Below, piece after piece: positions 11,219 to 24,106 of a stretch of DNA of 64,000 nucleotides. The position numbers were made by a program, and so were the translations under genes. The stretch comes from Voacanga thouarsii (Eukaryota; Streptophyta; Magnoliopsida; Gentianales; Apocynaceae). The notes beneath the pieces are model-generated. The model saw nothing but the letters and a program-made list of their open reading frames with translations, made no database searches and had not been told where the DNA came from. Location: positions 5,208,001 through 5,272,000 of the forward strand of contig JANUWF010000008.1 in the NCBI GenBank assembly GCA_026120185.1, in the 5' to 3' direction. Position 1 is the first letter of the stretch. Every line of letters begins with the position of its first letter.

Positions 11219-13602
11219 TGTAATACCCTGTGTTTTAACCTTCAATTGGCTACTACTTGTAATAGGATGAAAAATTGTATCAATGACTAGAACAAAAGAA
11301 GATCAGTATAATGAAATGAATATTTTGATATAAAAATATTTTGTCGGAACGTGGATGTAATTATTAAATTTGTTCTATTCATACCCTACATCTTTAGAAG
11401 GATACTACTATTAATAAAATAAAAATTTGAGGGCTATGAATGAAAACTGATAGTGCATTGAAATGCACGTTTTGGTGTGAATTAAGTTATTCGAGTTATC
11501 GGGGGTATTTTCGTCATTTTGACTATGCCTGCAATTTTGACTGTGATTTTGACCAAATTGAGAAAGAATTGAAGAATTTAAGTATTATAAATGGATTCGG
11601 TGAAATTTATGGAATTGAATGGTAAAATAAAATATTTTTCCATATTGGACCCGAATTTTGATTATTACAAAGAAAGTGAAATTGCAGTTAAAAGAAATGG
11701 TACGTGTGGCGTTTTGTGATTGATAGCCCATGAACATGTGTCAACTTATGAGAGGTTGCATGAAGAATTCATGCAAGACACATGAGATTAAGAAATTACA
11801 AAACAAATAAAGGAATGATGTGTTTAATTATGAATGGAACTCCACTTATGGAGCCATTTAATTAATATCTTGCACAATTTAATTGGCCAACATTTTGAAC
11901 ATGAAGAGGTGGTGGAATGGATGAAAAATAGCCAGAAATTCGGCAGCCACAAGAATAAAAAGAGATGAGGAAATTTTGAGGAAGAAAATCAAGGGAAATG
12001 ATGTGTATTTTTATGATTGGAACACACCTATATGTAAACCACCACACAATTAATAAATTAGAAATTAATTGGCCAAAAATTTTGATGATGTGTGGTGGTG
12101 GGAAGGCTGTTTTACAGCAAAAAATTTGGTAGCTTGGAGGGAGAAAAATAAGAGAAAAAGAAATCAAAAGAAATTAACAAAAGAGAGAGAAAATGTGAAT
12201 AGTGTGTGTTCTTGGTGAATAGTGAGTGTTTTTTAGAGTTTCTTGGAGCAAATCACACCAAAGAGCCCTATACACAAGGTAAAACCTTACCTTGCTAGAA
12301 TTAAAGTTGTTGTTGGGTGAATTGTGATTATTTTGAAGTTAATTTTAACATGAAAATATGATTTTTATGTCTTGATTTTGGATCAAAAGCTGGGTATATA
12401 AAGTTTGTATGTGAACTTTGTGTGTGATTATGTGTGCCGGCTGCCTAGGGGATTTATGGATAATGTTTTGTGTGATGAAGGAATAAGTTTTCATGGTAGT
12501 TTGAAGGGTTGATCTTGGTTGATGAGATGATGATCAAAGTGGAAATAAAATGGGAGTTAATTGGTTAGAAGGATGAATTATGCTAACTTTTGATTGAAGG
12601 AAGTGAATTTGTATTCAATAAATATGACTTTTATAAGTTGTTAGAATCTAAAAATTGAAGGATCAAAGATGATTCGAAGGAAAAATTGAATGAATTTAAT
12701 GTTCTCAAGGTGTTAAAGATTAAAGGAAATTAAAGGATAACATGAATGGTTGAGTTAGGACACACTACTGTGACTCTTTCACCTCTACATTGCATCATAG
12801 AAATCTTAACTCTGAAAAAAGTTTATAAAAAATTAAAGTTAATAGTGCTAAGATCGTTTTGATATATCATAGAGCCCAATCGGAGTTGCGGATTGAAAAT
12901 TATGCGCGAAACAAAATTGTGTGTCTAGAAGGGAAATTCCAGAATTTTAGTTGGGAAATGAATGAATTTAAGAGGGATTAATTGTGTGATTTTGGGATGA
13001 AATGAATGAGAAACATGAAGATAATTCCTTGTTCATGAAGAGAGGAAGGATATGGAAAAAATAAAATGGAAGAATTGAACAAATGACAAAAAAACGATGT
13101 GAACGATTGTTGAGCGTTTTCTTAACTGTCAGACACGTCGGCTGACCGTCAACTACTTTTCGACCAAACATAACTAAACATAAAAACAATGTTTAATGTA
13201 GGTATACCGGCAAACGGCCAACGACGCGTTGGAAACGGTGAAAATGGTAGTTGAACGGCACGTGAACGATAAAAGCTTATTTAGGACACGTCGTGTGTCC
13301 TTTTGACTTCTAAAACCTTTTGAAAGCTAGTATGCTTTATTTTTTTTCCATGAAATGCTACATTTTACACCGTTTTAGAAATCTCTACATATATTTAAGA
13401 TTTTTCTAAGTAAGATTTATTTTTATGCCATCTTGGACTGGAATGAACATCATAATTGGCTTGGAAACCTTAACGGATGATTAAAACACAAATTTTGTGA
13501 ATTTAGTCATTTTTAGATTAAATACTTGAAATTTTTGGGGAACGAAAATTTTGAAATCGGGTATTAATCGGCAATTTTGGATTTCGGGGAACGGTAATTT
13601 AG
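11219..13602 (+). repeat. Chromovirus 3' LTR, first of three pieces
   Basis: The LTR begins TGTAATACCCTG right after the purine tract at 11207-11217. It runs to about 13602, where the copia element interrupts it. The remaining pieces are 19461-19646 and 23082-24076, where it ends in ggtgttaca. Summed length is about 3.57 kb, close to the related solo LTRs at 19647 (3.4 kb) and 39485 (4.3 kb). Confidence 0.75.
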
Positions 13603-15195
13603 TCCTTCCTACTCTGATTGAATGTTATCAAGCATTAACTATATAGGTTTTATGTCTTTGTTCTTGCTATCGAAAAAAAAAACATAAAGAACACACACAC
13701 GAAAGAAGAAGAAGAGAGGCTTGAGGGAAAAACCAACCCTGTTTTGTGAAAGACTCCCCTGTTCTATTGAATCCCCACTGCCTTGATAATAGGTTTGTAT
13801 CCGGGCATTCAATAATCAAACAAAAGCCCTAAGGTCTATGTCATATTAAGCCATTAAACAGGCCTATGGACCTATGACCCAATTCATTGGGTTAAGCCTT
13901 TAATTTAATTTAATTATTCCTAGACTTATACAAATCTAATAATTAAATTAATTAAATAACCCAATGGACTAATATAAACCTCAAGCCTTGGTCTAGTTCA
14001 TTGGGTTAAGCTTTTAATTTAATTAATTATTCTTGGGCCAATACAAGTCCAATAATTAAATTAATTAAACAACCCAAATGGGCCAATATATAATTCTCCC
14101 TTTTTGAACCTTTTATTTTATTCTAGCTCAATAAATAAATCAGGCTACTCGAATAAAATAAAATCCATGTAATATTAGACCAATCACTCAATCCAAAATC
14201 ATCAGGACTTATGGGCTATTCCGAGGACTAAAAGACACATTGCCTTGGCTACTAAAATGATCAAAATACTTCTACTATAAAAATAGCTGTATTTTACATT
14301 TTAAATATTTCCTAATATCACCATAAAAAAATATTGACCTCAAGGATAATGCTACGTTAGTAAAGTCTCCGACCTACAGGTGTATTGACTAAAACACCCC
14401 TCTACGTATCAACGTACATTTAGAGAGGAAAAGTGTATTAACACCTCTCTAAAAGACATCTACCATCCTTATACCTCTTGTCCAATGATCCACGACTCCT
14501 GAAATGTTTCCGCTTTCCAAGGGAGCAACCCTGAACTAAACATCCAAGTCATGTTCCCCAGGGCCCTAGATATTTAGATCATTCGAACAGTCACAAAGGG
14601 CGATATAACACAGAAGCTATCTTGAACAAGTTTGTCTTAACTAACTAGTCACATATACCCAACATACAAGTATGTCGGCTCTACAATAGAATCTCAACTC
14701 CAGTATATCCAAGTACATGCTTCCAGCTTTGTCAGACCACCAACTCATACTCAAGCGGTAGAGTATTAGTCTATGCTGTAGCAATAATAGTCTGAGTTTC
14801 TTCTAAATAATACTTTTAAAACTACTATTACAGGCCCTATTCTACGAATTCGAAATACACTCATGCTATAAAGTGAGTGGATTACTCACTGACTAAAAGT
14901 AAGCCATTCCCCATTTAGAATTCATAACAGAATAACCTAAACATGATGAGAATCTCATTCTCATCAATCAATTAAGAACAAACGTTTATGTGTTAAGTAA
15001 CATGTGATCCATACCTTACTGTGAAAGACCAGCATTCACATGGATCACTTACTTAAACACAATGGATCCTTTCCAAACGTAAATCGCGTACAAATAAAAT
15101 ATAAATTCACAAACAAAATTTTGAAAATAAATTTTTTTATTAATAAATTCAAAAATTACATCAGAAACCTAGTCTAGAGGGCATATATCCCAATA
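13603..15195 (-). repeat. Copia 3' LTR (outer end truncated)
   Basis: It is similar to 17864-19460 along its length, for example the blocks beginning cttcctactct at 13606 and 17866 and the shared agaacacacacacga. It ends (plus strand) in a degraded atatcccaata where the sister LTR has atatcctaaca. Compared with the sister LTR it lacks the first ~195 bases (plus-strand left side). Confidence 0.8.
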
Positions 15196-15214
15196 ATTTC
15201 CCACTTGCCCTCTA

Positions 15215-16340
15215 AGACTAAGAAAGTCCGTAGGTGCTCACCCCTATGGCATCTAAGTATCTCTTGAAGACTCTCTCAGCCAAAGGCTTGGTGAAGGGAT
15301 CTGTTAGGTTGTTCTCTGAGGCTATCTATTCTACCATGATTTCCCGTGTCTAGATGAAATCTTGGATCAGGTAGTACTTCCTCTCAATGTGCTTCCCTTC
15401 TTGTAGTTCTTGGGTTCTTTGAATTGCGAGACTGCTCTAGTGTTGTCGTAATACACCATAATTGGTCTGTCCATGTGTGGCACGACTCCAAGTTCTGAAA
15501 GAAACTTCTGGAGCCAGACTACTTCCTTAGATGTCTCTGAAGTTGCCACATACTCAGCTTCCATGGTTGAGTTAGCAATGTAAGATTGCTTGATACTCCT
15601 CCATGAAATAGCTCTTCCAGACAAGGTGAAGATATATCCACTAATGGATTTTCTCTTATGCTTATCTACCTAGAAGTCTGAGTCTGTGTATCCAGTAGAA
15701 ACCAAGTTATCAGCCCGGTAAACCAGCATATAATCTCTCGTACCTTTGAGGTACTTGAGAATATGCTTTACAGCTTGCCAATGAACCTCCCCAGAGTTTA
15801 ACTGATATCTGCTAACTTTGCATAGGACAAAGCAAATATCTGGTCTAGCATATAGCATGGCGTACATGAGACTTCTCATAGTCGAAGCGTAGGGAATCCT
15901 ACTCATTCTCTCTTTTTCTTCTTAGGACTTAGGACAGTCATTTGAACAAAAAGACAATCCATGTCTACAAGGGATTAGAGCTCCCTTGCATGAGTCCTTG
16001 CTGAACTTAGCCAGTATTTTGTCAATGTATGTCGCTTGGGATAATCCTAACATTCTCTGCTTCCTATTTCTAAGAATGTAACTAGTTTTTCCCAAGTCCT
16101 TCATACTAAATTTAATAGACAGCTAAATCTTAGTAGATGACAATATTCCTATATCATTCCCAATGAGTAGAATGTCAGGACAAGAAAAATCACATTTATG
16201 CCTTTTAATTTCCTATACACGCATAGTTCATCATTGTTTTGAATGAAACCGTAAGACTTTACAGTCTCGTTAAAACGAATGTTCCATACTCTAGATTCCT
16301 GCTTAAGCCCATAAATGGACTTCTTAAGCTTGCAAACCAT
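15215..16340 (-). pseudogene. Ty1/copia reverse transcriptase and RNase H (C-terminal part of pol)
   Basis: Four open pieces on the minus strand give a continuous copia-type pol C-terminus. They are the RT motif KLKKSIYGLKQESRVWN (expected YGLKQA.R.W) at about 16330-16275; the region of SQATYIDKILAKF (16045-16000); LMYAMLYARPDICF and HILKYLKGTRDYML (15880-15720); then RNase H with SWRSIKQSYIANSTMEAEYVA (15600-15535), which carries the catalytic Glu, and the terminal TKPLAERVF (about 15275). The YVDD catalytic block is not readable: the sequence near 16155-16185 gives only a degraded hydrophobic run. Stops separate the pieces. Upstream of 16340 the frame runs directly into non-coding leader, so gag, protease, integrase and RT fingers have been deleted. 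Confidence 0.85.
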
Positions 16341-16344
16341 AAGC

Positions 16345-17654
16345 TTCCATGCTCTAGAATGTATCCCACTTAGTCTTTTTAAAACAAGGATTTTTAAAGA
16401 AAATATCTTTTTGAAAATATCCCATTAAGTATCCCTTAACTTTTTGTAAAATATCTAAATTTATAAATCTCTATGTCAAGGTAAAAATCCTTTAAGAGAT
16501 TTTCTATGAATTTATTTTACACAGTTAAGAATTTAATGATTTCCAAAAATTTCCTTTTAAACTTTCTAAGGACTTTGGTCTCAAGTTTAATTTGACAAAA
16601 ATAATTTTCTAGTGTAAAAAATAAAACAAAAATGGCTTTCTATTTTAACTTACAAAAATATTTAAATCCAAAATATTTTCTATGTTAAGGATTAAATCAT
16701 TTGAGAAAATATCCAAGAATTAATTTTTGTCCAAGTTCAAAATAACCATTTTTTTTAATTTGAAAAATATTTTTCTTGTCATAAATTTCTCAAAGACTTT
16801 GGTCTTTGAGAAAACGCGCACATAGAGTACAAAAAGAAATAAGAATGTTAAAAAACTGTAAACGTTTTCATGCTTTTCTATTCTTTTAACTATTGTGTCC
16901 ACATAATAGAATTAAACACATTAATTATTAATTAATGGTCTTGTTTAATCCTAAATTTTCTTTACTATTATTTTTCATGCAAAATATTCAAAGAATATTA
17001 ACTATTGCAATAAAAATAACTTCACCTAGTATGAAACAAAAAAAAAAAAAAAAAAAAAAAATCTCCCGCTAGTCCAGTGCACCCACCACACTGGATCGTG
17101 GCCCATGGGAAAAACCCATAGACCACGATCATGAGTGGGTGCCCATGACCCGAGAGCCTGCACAGCACCTTCAATGAGGAAGCTGAAGAAACTGGGCTTC
17201 TGCGAGGAAGCCTACGCTTCTACGAGGAAGTTTCCTTGCGCGTGGTGCGAAGCCGAGGCCAACTCAAGCCCGGCTGTGGCTCCAAGTCGTGGCTGGCTTG
17301 GATGGCTTCGGCTCCTCTAGTATGCAGTGCGGCTCAGCTTCAACGACTCAGCTTTACGGCTCGACTGCTACAGTGATCATCTTCTCCAAAATTCCTCTGC
17401 CCATTCAGACGTTCTGAGTCTCGATTTTTACATAGATTTCAACCAAAAATCATCCAAAACAATCCACAAATGCCTATACATTTAATTATAGGCTTACACT
17501 AACACTATGAAAGCCTAAAAAAATGATTACAGTGTTCCTATGTCTCAACCGTGAGACTTACAGAGGATTCTACCCATACAAAAAAACATGAATGATATGA
17601 TCATCTGATCGATTTTGTTCACTAATATGCAACCTATATTGCCATATAAGCCAT
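16345..17654 (-). other. Copia leader region joined directly to RT by internal deletion
   Basis: It is AT-rich non-coding DNA with several similar ~200-base blocks carrying gaccaaagtcc and aaaataaattcatag, also seen in the copia leader at 63780-64000. That supports the same family. It contains a 24-base A run (17038-17061) and next to it a strong inverted repeat (17079-17142). No gag ORF is present. Confidence 0.55.
17079..17142. other. Long imperfect hairpin in the copia leader
   Basis: The left arm 17079-17109 (starting gcacccac) and right arm 17115-17142 (ending gtgggtgc) pair around a five-A loop. GGATCGTGG and CCCATGGG on the left pair with CCCATAG and CCACGATC on the right. GC content is much higher than in the surroundings. 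Confidence 0.75.
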
Positions 17655-17666
17655 GCTTTGATACCA
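17655..17666 (-). promoter_or_regulatory. Copia primer binding site (tRNA-Met type)
   Basis: On the minus strand it reads TGGTATCAAAGC, one base from the common plant copia site TGGTATCAGAGC. It lies two bases inside the 5' LTR, whose plus-strand edge begins TG at 17669. Confidence 0.8.
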
Positions 17667-17668
17667 CT

Positions 17669-19460
17669 TGAACGAAAATATGGCAAAAACGAAAATGCTG
17701 ATGCATGCCACAAAATAAACTGCTTCTGGTTCTGAGATCGATTCTTCAGGCAGTTGTTCTGCAAGCCGATGGCTTCTTCTAGGCATTAACATGACTCCTC
17801 TTTGCTTTCGGAATATAACTGCACCTGAAATACCTGGTGAAAGCTATGGATCAAGAGCATGATCTTCCTACTCTAACTGAATACTATCAAGCATTAATCA
17901 GATAGGTTTTGTATCTCTATTCTTGCTATAAAAAAAAAAAAAAACACACAAAGAACACACACACGAGAGAAGAAGAAGAAAGGCTTGAGGGAAAAACCAA
18001 CCCCATTCTATGAAAGACTCCTATGTTCTATTGAATCCTCACTGCCTTGATAATAGACTATTATCTGGGCATTTAATAATCAAATAGAAGCCCTAAGGCC
18101 CATGTCATATTAAGCCATTAAACAGGCCTATGGACTTATGGCCCAGTTCATTGGGTTAAGCCTTTAATTTAATTTAATTATTCTTGGACTTATACAAGCC
18201 TAATAATTAAATTAATTAAATAATCCAATGGACCAATATAAATCTCAAGCCTTAGCCCAGTTCATTGGGTTAAACCTTTAATTCAATTTAATTTTTCCTG
18301 GACTAATACAAGCTGAATAATTAAATTAATAAAATAACTCAAATGGGCCAATATATAATTCTCCATTTTTGGACCTTTTATATTATCATAGCCCACTAAA
18401 TAAACCAGGTTACTCGAATAAAATAAAATCCATTTAATATTAGGCCAATCCCTCAACCCAAAACCATCAGGACTTTTGGGCTATTCCGAGGACCAAAAGA
18501 CACATCGCCTTGGCTACTAAAATGACCAAAATACCCCTACTATAAAAATAGTTGTATTTTATATTTTAAATATTTTCTTATATCACCATAAGAAAATATT
18601 AACCCCAAGAACAATGTTGCGTTAGCAAAGTGTCCAACCTACAGGTGTAATATCTAAAATACTCCTCTACGCATCACCGTATATTTAGAAAGGAAGAGTG
18701 TACTAACCCCTCTCTAAAAGATATCTACCATTTTTAGACCTCTAGTCCAATAATCTACGACTCCTAAAATGTTTCTACTTTCCAAGAGAGCTATCCTGAA
18801 ACAAACATCTAAGTCATGTTCCCCAGGGCCCTGAATATTTAGATCATTTGAACAGTCACAAGGGGCGATATAGTGTAGAAATTATCTTGTACAAGTCTAT
18901 CTTAACTAATTAGTCACATATACCCAATACATAAGTATGTCGGCTCTACGATAGAACCTCAACTCCAGCATATTAAAGTACATGCTTTTAGCTTCGTCAG
19001 ACCACCAACTCATACTCAAGCGGTAGAGTATTAGTCCACGCTGTAGCAGTAATAGTCTGGGTTTCTTCTAAATAGTACTTTTAGAAATTACTGTTACAGC
19101 TCATGTTCTACGTATTCAAAATACGTTCATGCTATGAAGTGAATGGACTACTCACTGGCTAAAAGTAAGCCATTCCCCATTTGGAATTCATAATACAATA
19201 ACCTAAATATGATGAGATTCCCATTCTTATCAATCGGTTAAGAACAAATATTTATGTGTTAAGTAACCGTGATCCATACTTTACTGTGAAAGACCACCAT
19301 TCACATGGATCACTTACTTAAACACAAAGGATCTTTTTCAAATGTAAATTATGCACAAATAAAATATAAATTCACAAACAAATTTTTGAGAATAAATTCA
19401 TTTATTAATAAATTCAATAATTATATCATAAACCTAGTTTAGAAGGCATATATCCTAACA
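17669..19460 (-). repeat. Copia 5' LTR
   Basis: On the plus strand it runs from tgaacgaaaa to the end atatcctaaca, so read on its own strand it starts TGTTAGGATATATGCC. The related LTR type also occurs at 13603-15195, 50292-51784 and 61163-62919. Typical internal blocks are the oppositely oriented aattaaattaatt tracts and the block around ggctactaaaatgaccaaaatacc. Confidence 0.85.
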
Positions 19461-19646
19461 GGAGCCTATGGGAATAATTATGTGACTTGCAAGTCAGTGC
19501 GATCAATTTCTGAAAAATGATATTTTAGCCTAAAAAATGTTTGATTTGGAAATCCTGTGGGAACAAATAACCCTCTAGCCCGATCAGTCAGTAGGGATTG
19601 GCATTGGTAACTTTGAGTACTCAACAAGGACTTTGATCTTTGTACT
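19461..19646 (+). repeat. Chromovirus 3' LTR, second piece
   Basis: This short piece between the copia element and the solo LTR contains ttgagtactcaacaagg. That matches gagtactcagcgggg at 22262 in the nested solo LTR and taagtactcaataaggg at 43012 in the other solo LTR. It ends in gtact (19642-19646), the target duplicated by the solo LTR. Confidence 0.75.
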
Positions 19647-22600
19647 TGTAATACCCCGTATTAAGCCACCTTTATTATGCGAAAAAAGTCATGCATGTCA
19701 TAGCATTTTTATATTGCATTTGGTAAATTGAATTAATTTCATGAAAATATGAGTTTCATGAGTTTGTTGGTTCATGAATTAATTTGTTCTGATGTGGTTG
19801 TGATATTTTAGGTAGTTGAGCTTTTGTTTTTTTGAGGAGAATTTATTAGAAAGAAGATAAAGCAAGTGAATAGGAGTTAAGGAAATTTGTTAGGGGAATA
19901 TTTACACAAATGTTGTTGTGGTTTAGTAGATAATGCTTGGTGTTTAATTATTGGTGGGCTTGAGTTCGAATCCTAACTATTGCAAATCCTTTCCTTCCTT
20001 TTATTTTCTTTTCCCTAATTTTTCTAAGCCTTGGCCGAAATCCTTCTAGAGTAGCCGCCACCTTGGAGTGCAATTCCTACAATTTAGGAGTGTGATTTAT
20101 CTTGGGAATTATTTTATAAAGTATTTGAAAATAAATTAAATCCTTATTTCTAATATCTTATCATAATCTTTTAGAAAATTTTAAATATTACTAATCTGGA
20201 TTTTTGAAAGCTATATCTTAGTAAATTATTAGGAGATAAAGAATATAAATAAATAGCTTATTTTCTTCAAAGTAGCCGCCACTTTTTAAGGAGATAAGTC
20301 TCTATATTTTAATTTTCTTCAAATAATTTTTAAAAGGAAAATAAAAGGATAAGTGCTGAATTTTAAATGAAGCATTTATCTTTTAGAATAGGTGTTTTCA
20401 AAATTTAAGGAAAGAGGGAAAGGAATTTTGGGTTAGCTTCAAGAAAAAGAAAACCAAAATTTTTTCCCTTATAAAATAATTATCTAGTAGCTATCTAAAT
20501 TTACTCACATTAATATAGGGAATTAATTAAATTATTTCTTAAACAAATAACCTAATTCCTTTAGGAATTTCCTTGGAAAATTTCCCAAAGCTGCCGCCAC
20601 CTTAAGAGCTATTAGAGCTTAACTTAAACTCTTCAAACCCTAGATAAAGTTATTCAAGATAACCTTAACCAATTAGGACTTTGTTTTAGCAAAAAAAACA
20701 CCATAATTTCCCTTCATTTCCCTCAGAATTTTGGCCACAATTAGCACCCATTCTGCACAAAAAATTCCAGCCAAAACCTACACAAACTCTTTCTAGTCAT
20801 TGAGCAAAAATGCAGCTACACAAAGACTCATTTTTCTTTTCTCATTCTCGCCACCATAAAGACCGAAAACAACCTGTTTTCCTCCCTCTTTCTATCCAGA
20901 TTTTTGGTCATCCTAAGCACAAAAAACATAGCAGCAATAGCCCCAAACTACTGCCAAATTTTGGTAATCACAAAAAGGTCCAAAGTTGTCCAACTTATTC
21001 TTGAGATCAAGAATCCATAACAAGGTAGGACTTCTCCAAATACCAAAACCTAATCTTTCTATTCAGCAAACCAAGAAAATTTCAACCCTCTAAACCTCTC
21101 AAACCCATGAAACAAACAACATTCTGCCTACTCAAAATTTCGGCCAACACACACCTAAACTCCACCAAAACTGAAAAACCTCTCCTAAGGTAAGCAACTA
21201 TTCAACCCATTATCAACTCTCTTCAATTCTTCTATTCTTTTCTCTCCTAAATTACATCTAAAGGGATTGATTTTCTCCGTTTCTTGGTGAATCTCGATCA
21301 AGAGGAATCAAGGAGCAACAATCCTCTCTTCTTCTCAAGTGAACTCAACCCGTCATCAAGGGATCATCTTTGCTCTTAGTTGAGTCGTGCAAAAAGGTAT
21401 TCTTGGGACTCAATCCTTACTGATTTAGATGAGTTTGATGTTATAGTAAGATGATTATGTATGAAGCTTAGCATGAAAATTATGAATAAATGAGATTATT
21501 GAGTTTGATGGTACAATGGTTGATCTAGGCGAATATGGAATACAATATAGCTATATCTTGTTATGTTAGGCCTAGATCTATTGCATGTTGGTTAAAGATG
21601 AGATCTTGTGATGCAAATAGGGATATTATGGATTTGATGAAAGATGAATATTGGAGTTATCATGTTAATGGCTTAATTTGATTATATGCATGCTTGATGA
21701 TGAGTAGCATGACAAAGGAAAGTTATTAATGTGATCTAATAAATTAAATCATCTAGATACCATGAATGAATTAGGTGATTAGTGAGATCATGAGAATTCA
21801 TGTTGCATGAAATAGTAGATGTAATATTTAGATTCTAATTATAGAATCGTTTATTCTAGATAAGGAAGGAGTGGAAGTAAGGGCAGTCAATTGAGTTGGG
21901 TCTAACTGTTGATTTATCCAAGTAAGTCCATGCATAACCGTTTTGATAAATATTACATGTTTGCAAGCATTTTTCCCAATGTTATTTGTAATTGATGTCA
22001 ATATGATGTTTTGACAAGAGGATTGAAACGTTGGTTACATGATGAGTTATATTGCGCAATTTTGATACTTGGGTTGGAAACGTGGATATTTTACTTTCTA
22101 AATGAGTTTGTCAAGTTCTAACTACTCAAATTGAAAAACGATTTCTTACCCTGTTACTAAACAATTTGGAAATGCTATTATGGAAAAATCACATTTTGCA
22201 GTCAAGCTAATCAAAGAATTTCAAAAAAAAGGAAAATTATTCTACCACTAAATAGGGAGCATTGAGTACTCAGCGGGGGTAGGCTAGTAGTACTAGTCTT
22301 GAAGAGCAAGAGTGAGCCTTCTAGCAGGAGGCCACTTCCAGAAAGATGAACTCAACTTGGAGAAGTGATGGTACTACTTAGTCAGGCCGTCCGAGCTAGC
22401 ATATTGGTCTATGTGGACATTGTTTATCCAGATTGGACAATCAGAGTGTTAGGTGTAGAGATGAAGGAGTATCTCACCCTAATGGGAGGATCCCCCACTG
22501 CCCATTGTTGAAAGAATACATTGAGACACTATCATAGTGGTAACCATGATATGGATTATGATACTATTATTTAAATCATTGCTAATGCCTACTTAATGAA

Positions 22601-23081
22601 TTATGAATATAATGAAACGATGATTTATTGTGAACTATTTTGGATTCATTGAGCAATGCTCATTTGTATAAATGTTATTGATGAAATTAACTTGCAACCA
22701 CGATTTTGTTATTTTGATAAACTTGCATGCACGAAATGGTTTTATTTGACACTTGCATACACGGGACTTACTGAGATACCAATCTCAAACATTTTATATC
22801 ATGATTTTAGAGAAGTGCTTATATTGAGCAGGTTGAAGAAATAAACGATGATCGTTCATTTGTTTATTTTATTTTGATTTATTTTCTTTCAAGAGATGTT
22901 TGTTAGTTTTGAACTTTCAAACTTGTATAAGTATTTTCCTCGGATGTAATAAGAGTATTTTATTATTTTATTTATTTAGTTTTTTTTATTTATTATTTTG
23001 TATCTTGTTATAAAGACCCCTGGTCCTCTGGACGGGGCAACATCCCGCCCTATCTGGGTACGTAGGTAGTGGGGTGTTATA
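19647..23081 (+). mobile_element. Chromovirus solo LTR (3.4 kb) with 5-bp TSD
   Basis: It begins TGTAATACCCCG and ends ggggtgttata. The five bases gtact occur immediately before (19642-19646) and after (23082-23086). No internal region is present, so it is a solo LTR left by LTR-LTR recombination. It lies inside the 3' LTR of a related chromovirus. A tRNA-like stretch (about 19906-19980, with gagttcgaatcc) lies near its start. The 64-codon frame at 20810-21004 shows no recognisable domain. Confidence 0.9.
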
Positions 23082-24076
23082 GTACTAGCCTACGTTAGAG
23101 TTAGACGACCCTAGTAACCTAGCCTAGCTCTAAGGATTGTCTTACTCTGAATGGAGTGACAAGACATTGAGATGAGTCATCTTGGCTAGCCATTTAGCAT
23201 CTGGCATTTTTTGCACTTGCGAGCACACCTTACTTTTGAGTCGTTCACTGAATGCCTGGTGGGGACACTTGGTAGCATTTGACTTCTTGTTGCCTCGATG
23301 GTAAATGACGTCATGATTGGGACCCCTTAGCTTACGGTGGTAAGTAAAATATTTAGTGTGTTGCGGTACACTTATTCATTCCCGGTAGTATGTTGTGATG
23401 TACTTATCCTCCAGCGACACACAGTTAAGTGTTGTAGACTGCGGTCTTAGCACAATAAGACGTGGCACCAAAGGCGAAGCCTTATGAGCTTTGCACGCAG
23501 GCTGACCTTTTGTTAGAGAAGTGTCTATAATTTGAAAATTGAGACAATAATTTGAAATTGAAATACAATTTTTCAAAAATGGTTGAGTTCTGAATAAACT
23601 CTTCTTTAGAGAGTTTCAAAATTAATTTCAATGGAAAAAAAAAACTTTCTATAGTGCCTTTTTGGGAAAAAAAAATGCAACATTACTTTACTTTATCTAT
23701 TCTTGTAAAGCACTGGCACATACGGGACTCACTGGATAATTTTTCACTTGCACATGTCTTTTATCTTACTATTTTGTAGGATCTGGAATTGAGCAGACCT
23801 ACGGATATGGAGACGATACCACAGTGACAGCAGTCTAGGTCCAGATGCTTTTTCTTTTGATTATGTACCTTATTACTGATATAGTATGGAGATTACATGT
23901 ATGAGACTCATAGTTATATATGTATATGACCACGTTAGTATGAGTTAGTTGTACCAGTCTGGGCCTTAATTACTATTTTTGGTTCTTCATTATAAAGACC
24001 CCTTGTCTGGGTAACTGGACGAGGAGACACCCAGTTTTGGTTTGCTTCCTCTGTTACTTTTAGTAAGGGTGTTACA
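23082..24076 (+). repeat. Chromovirus 3' LTR, third piece
   Basis: After the duplicated gtact it continues with agcctacgttagagttagacg, matching the order of blocks in the other LTRs of the group, and ends tataaagacccc... gggtgttaca at 24076. The same ending is seen at 23081 and 43794. Confidence 0.75.
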
Positions 24077-24083
24077 TCATCCT

Positions 24084-24106
24084 CCCCCCCCCCCCCCTTT
24101 TTTTTT
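24084..24106. repeat. Homopolymer C run followed by T run
   Basis: About 14 C are followed by about 9 T, eight bases after the chromovirus LTR end and just before truncated Athila internal sequence. It marks the breakpoint between the two elements. Its length may be an assembly uncertainty. Confidence 0.7.

Larger units (their letters stand above)
13603..19460 (-). mobile_element. Ty1/copia element, internally deleted, inserted in the chromovirus LTR
   Basis: It is read on the minus strand: 5' LTR 17669-19460, tRNA-Met-type primer site 17655-17666, leader about 16345-17654, RT and RNase H 16340-15215, polypurine tract 15196-15211, 3' LTR 15195-13603. Gag, protease, integrase and the first part of RT are missing, so it is a deleted copy. 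The outer ~195 bases of the 3' LTR are also missing, which explains why no TSD is seen. The order RT before the 3' LTR with integrase upstream defines copia rather than gypsy; here only the RT-RNase H end supports that. Confidence 0.85.

Noticed and set aside
14700..14780. Block resembling a tRNA-like segment (actcaagcggtagagtatta), also at 19010 and 51330
   Set aside because: It is a conserved LTR block of the copia family present in every copy; there is no full cloverleaf, so no tRNA gene was called.
17135..17320. 61-codon GC-rich ORF
   Set aside because: It begins in the right arm of the leader hairpin; GC-rich DNA has fewer chance stops, and no domain or homologous motif is seen.
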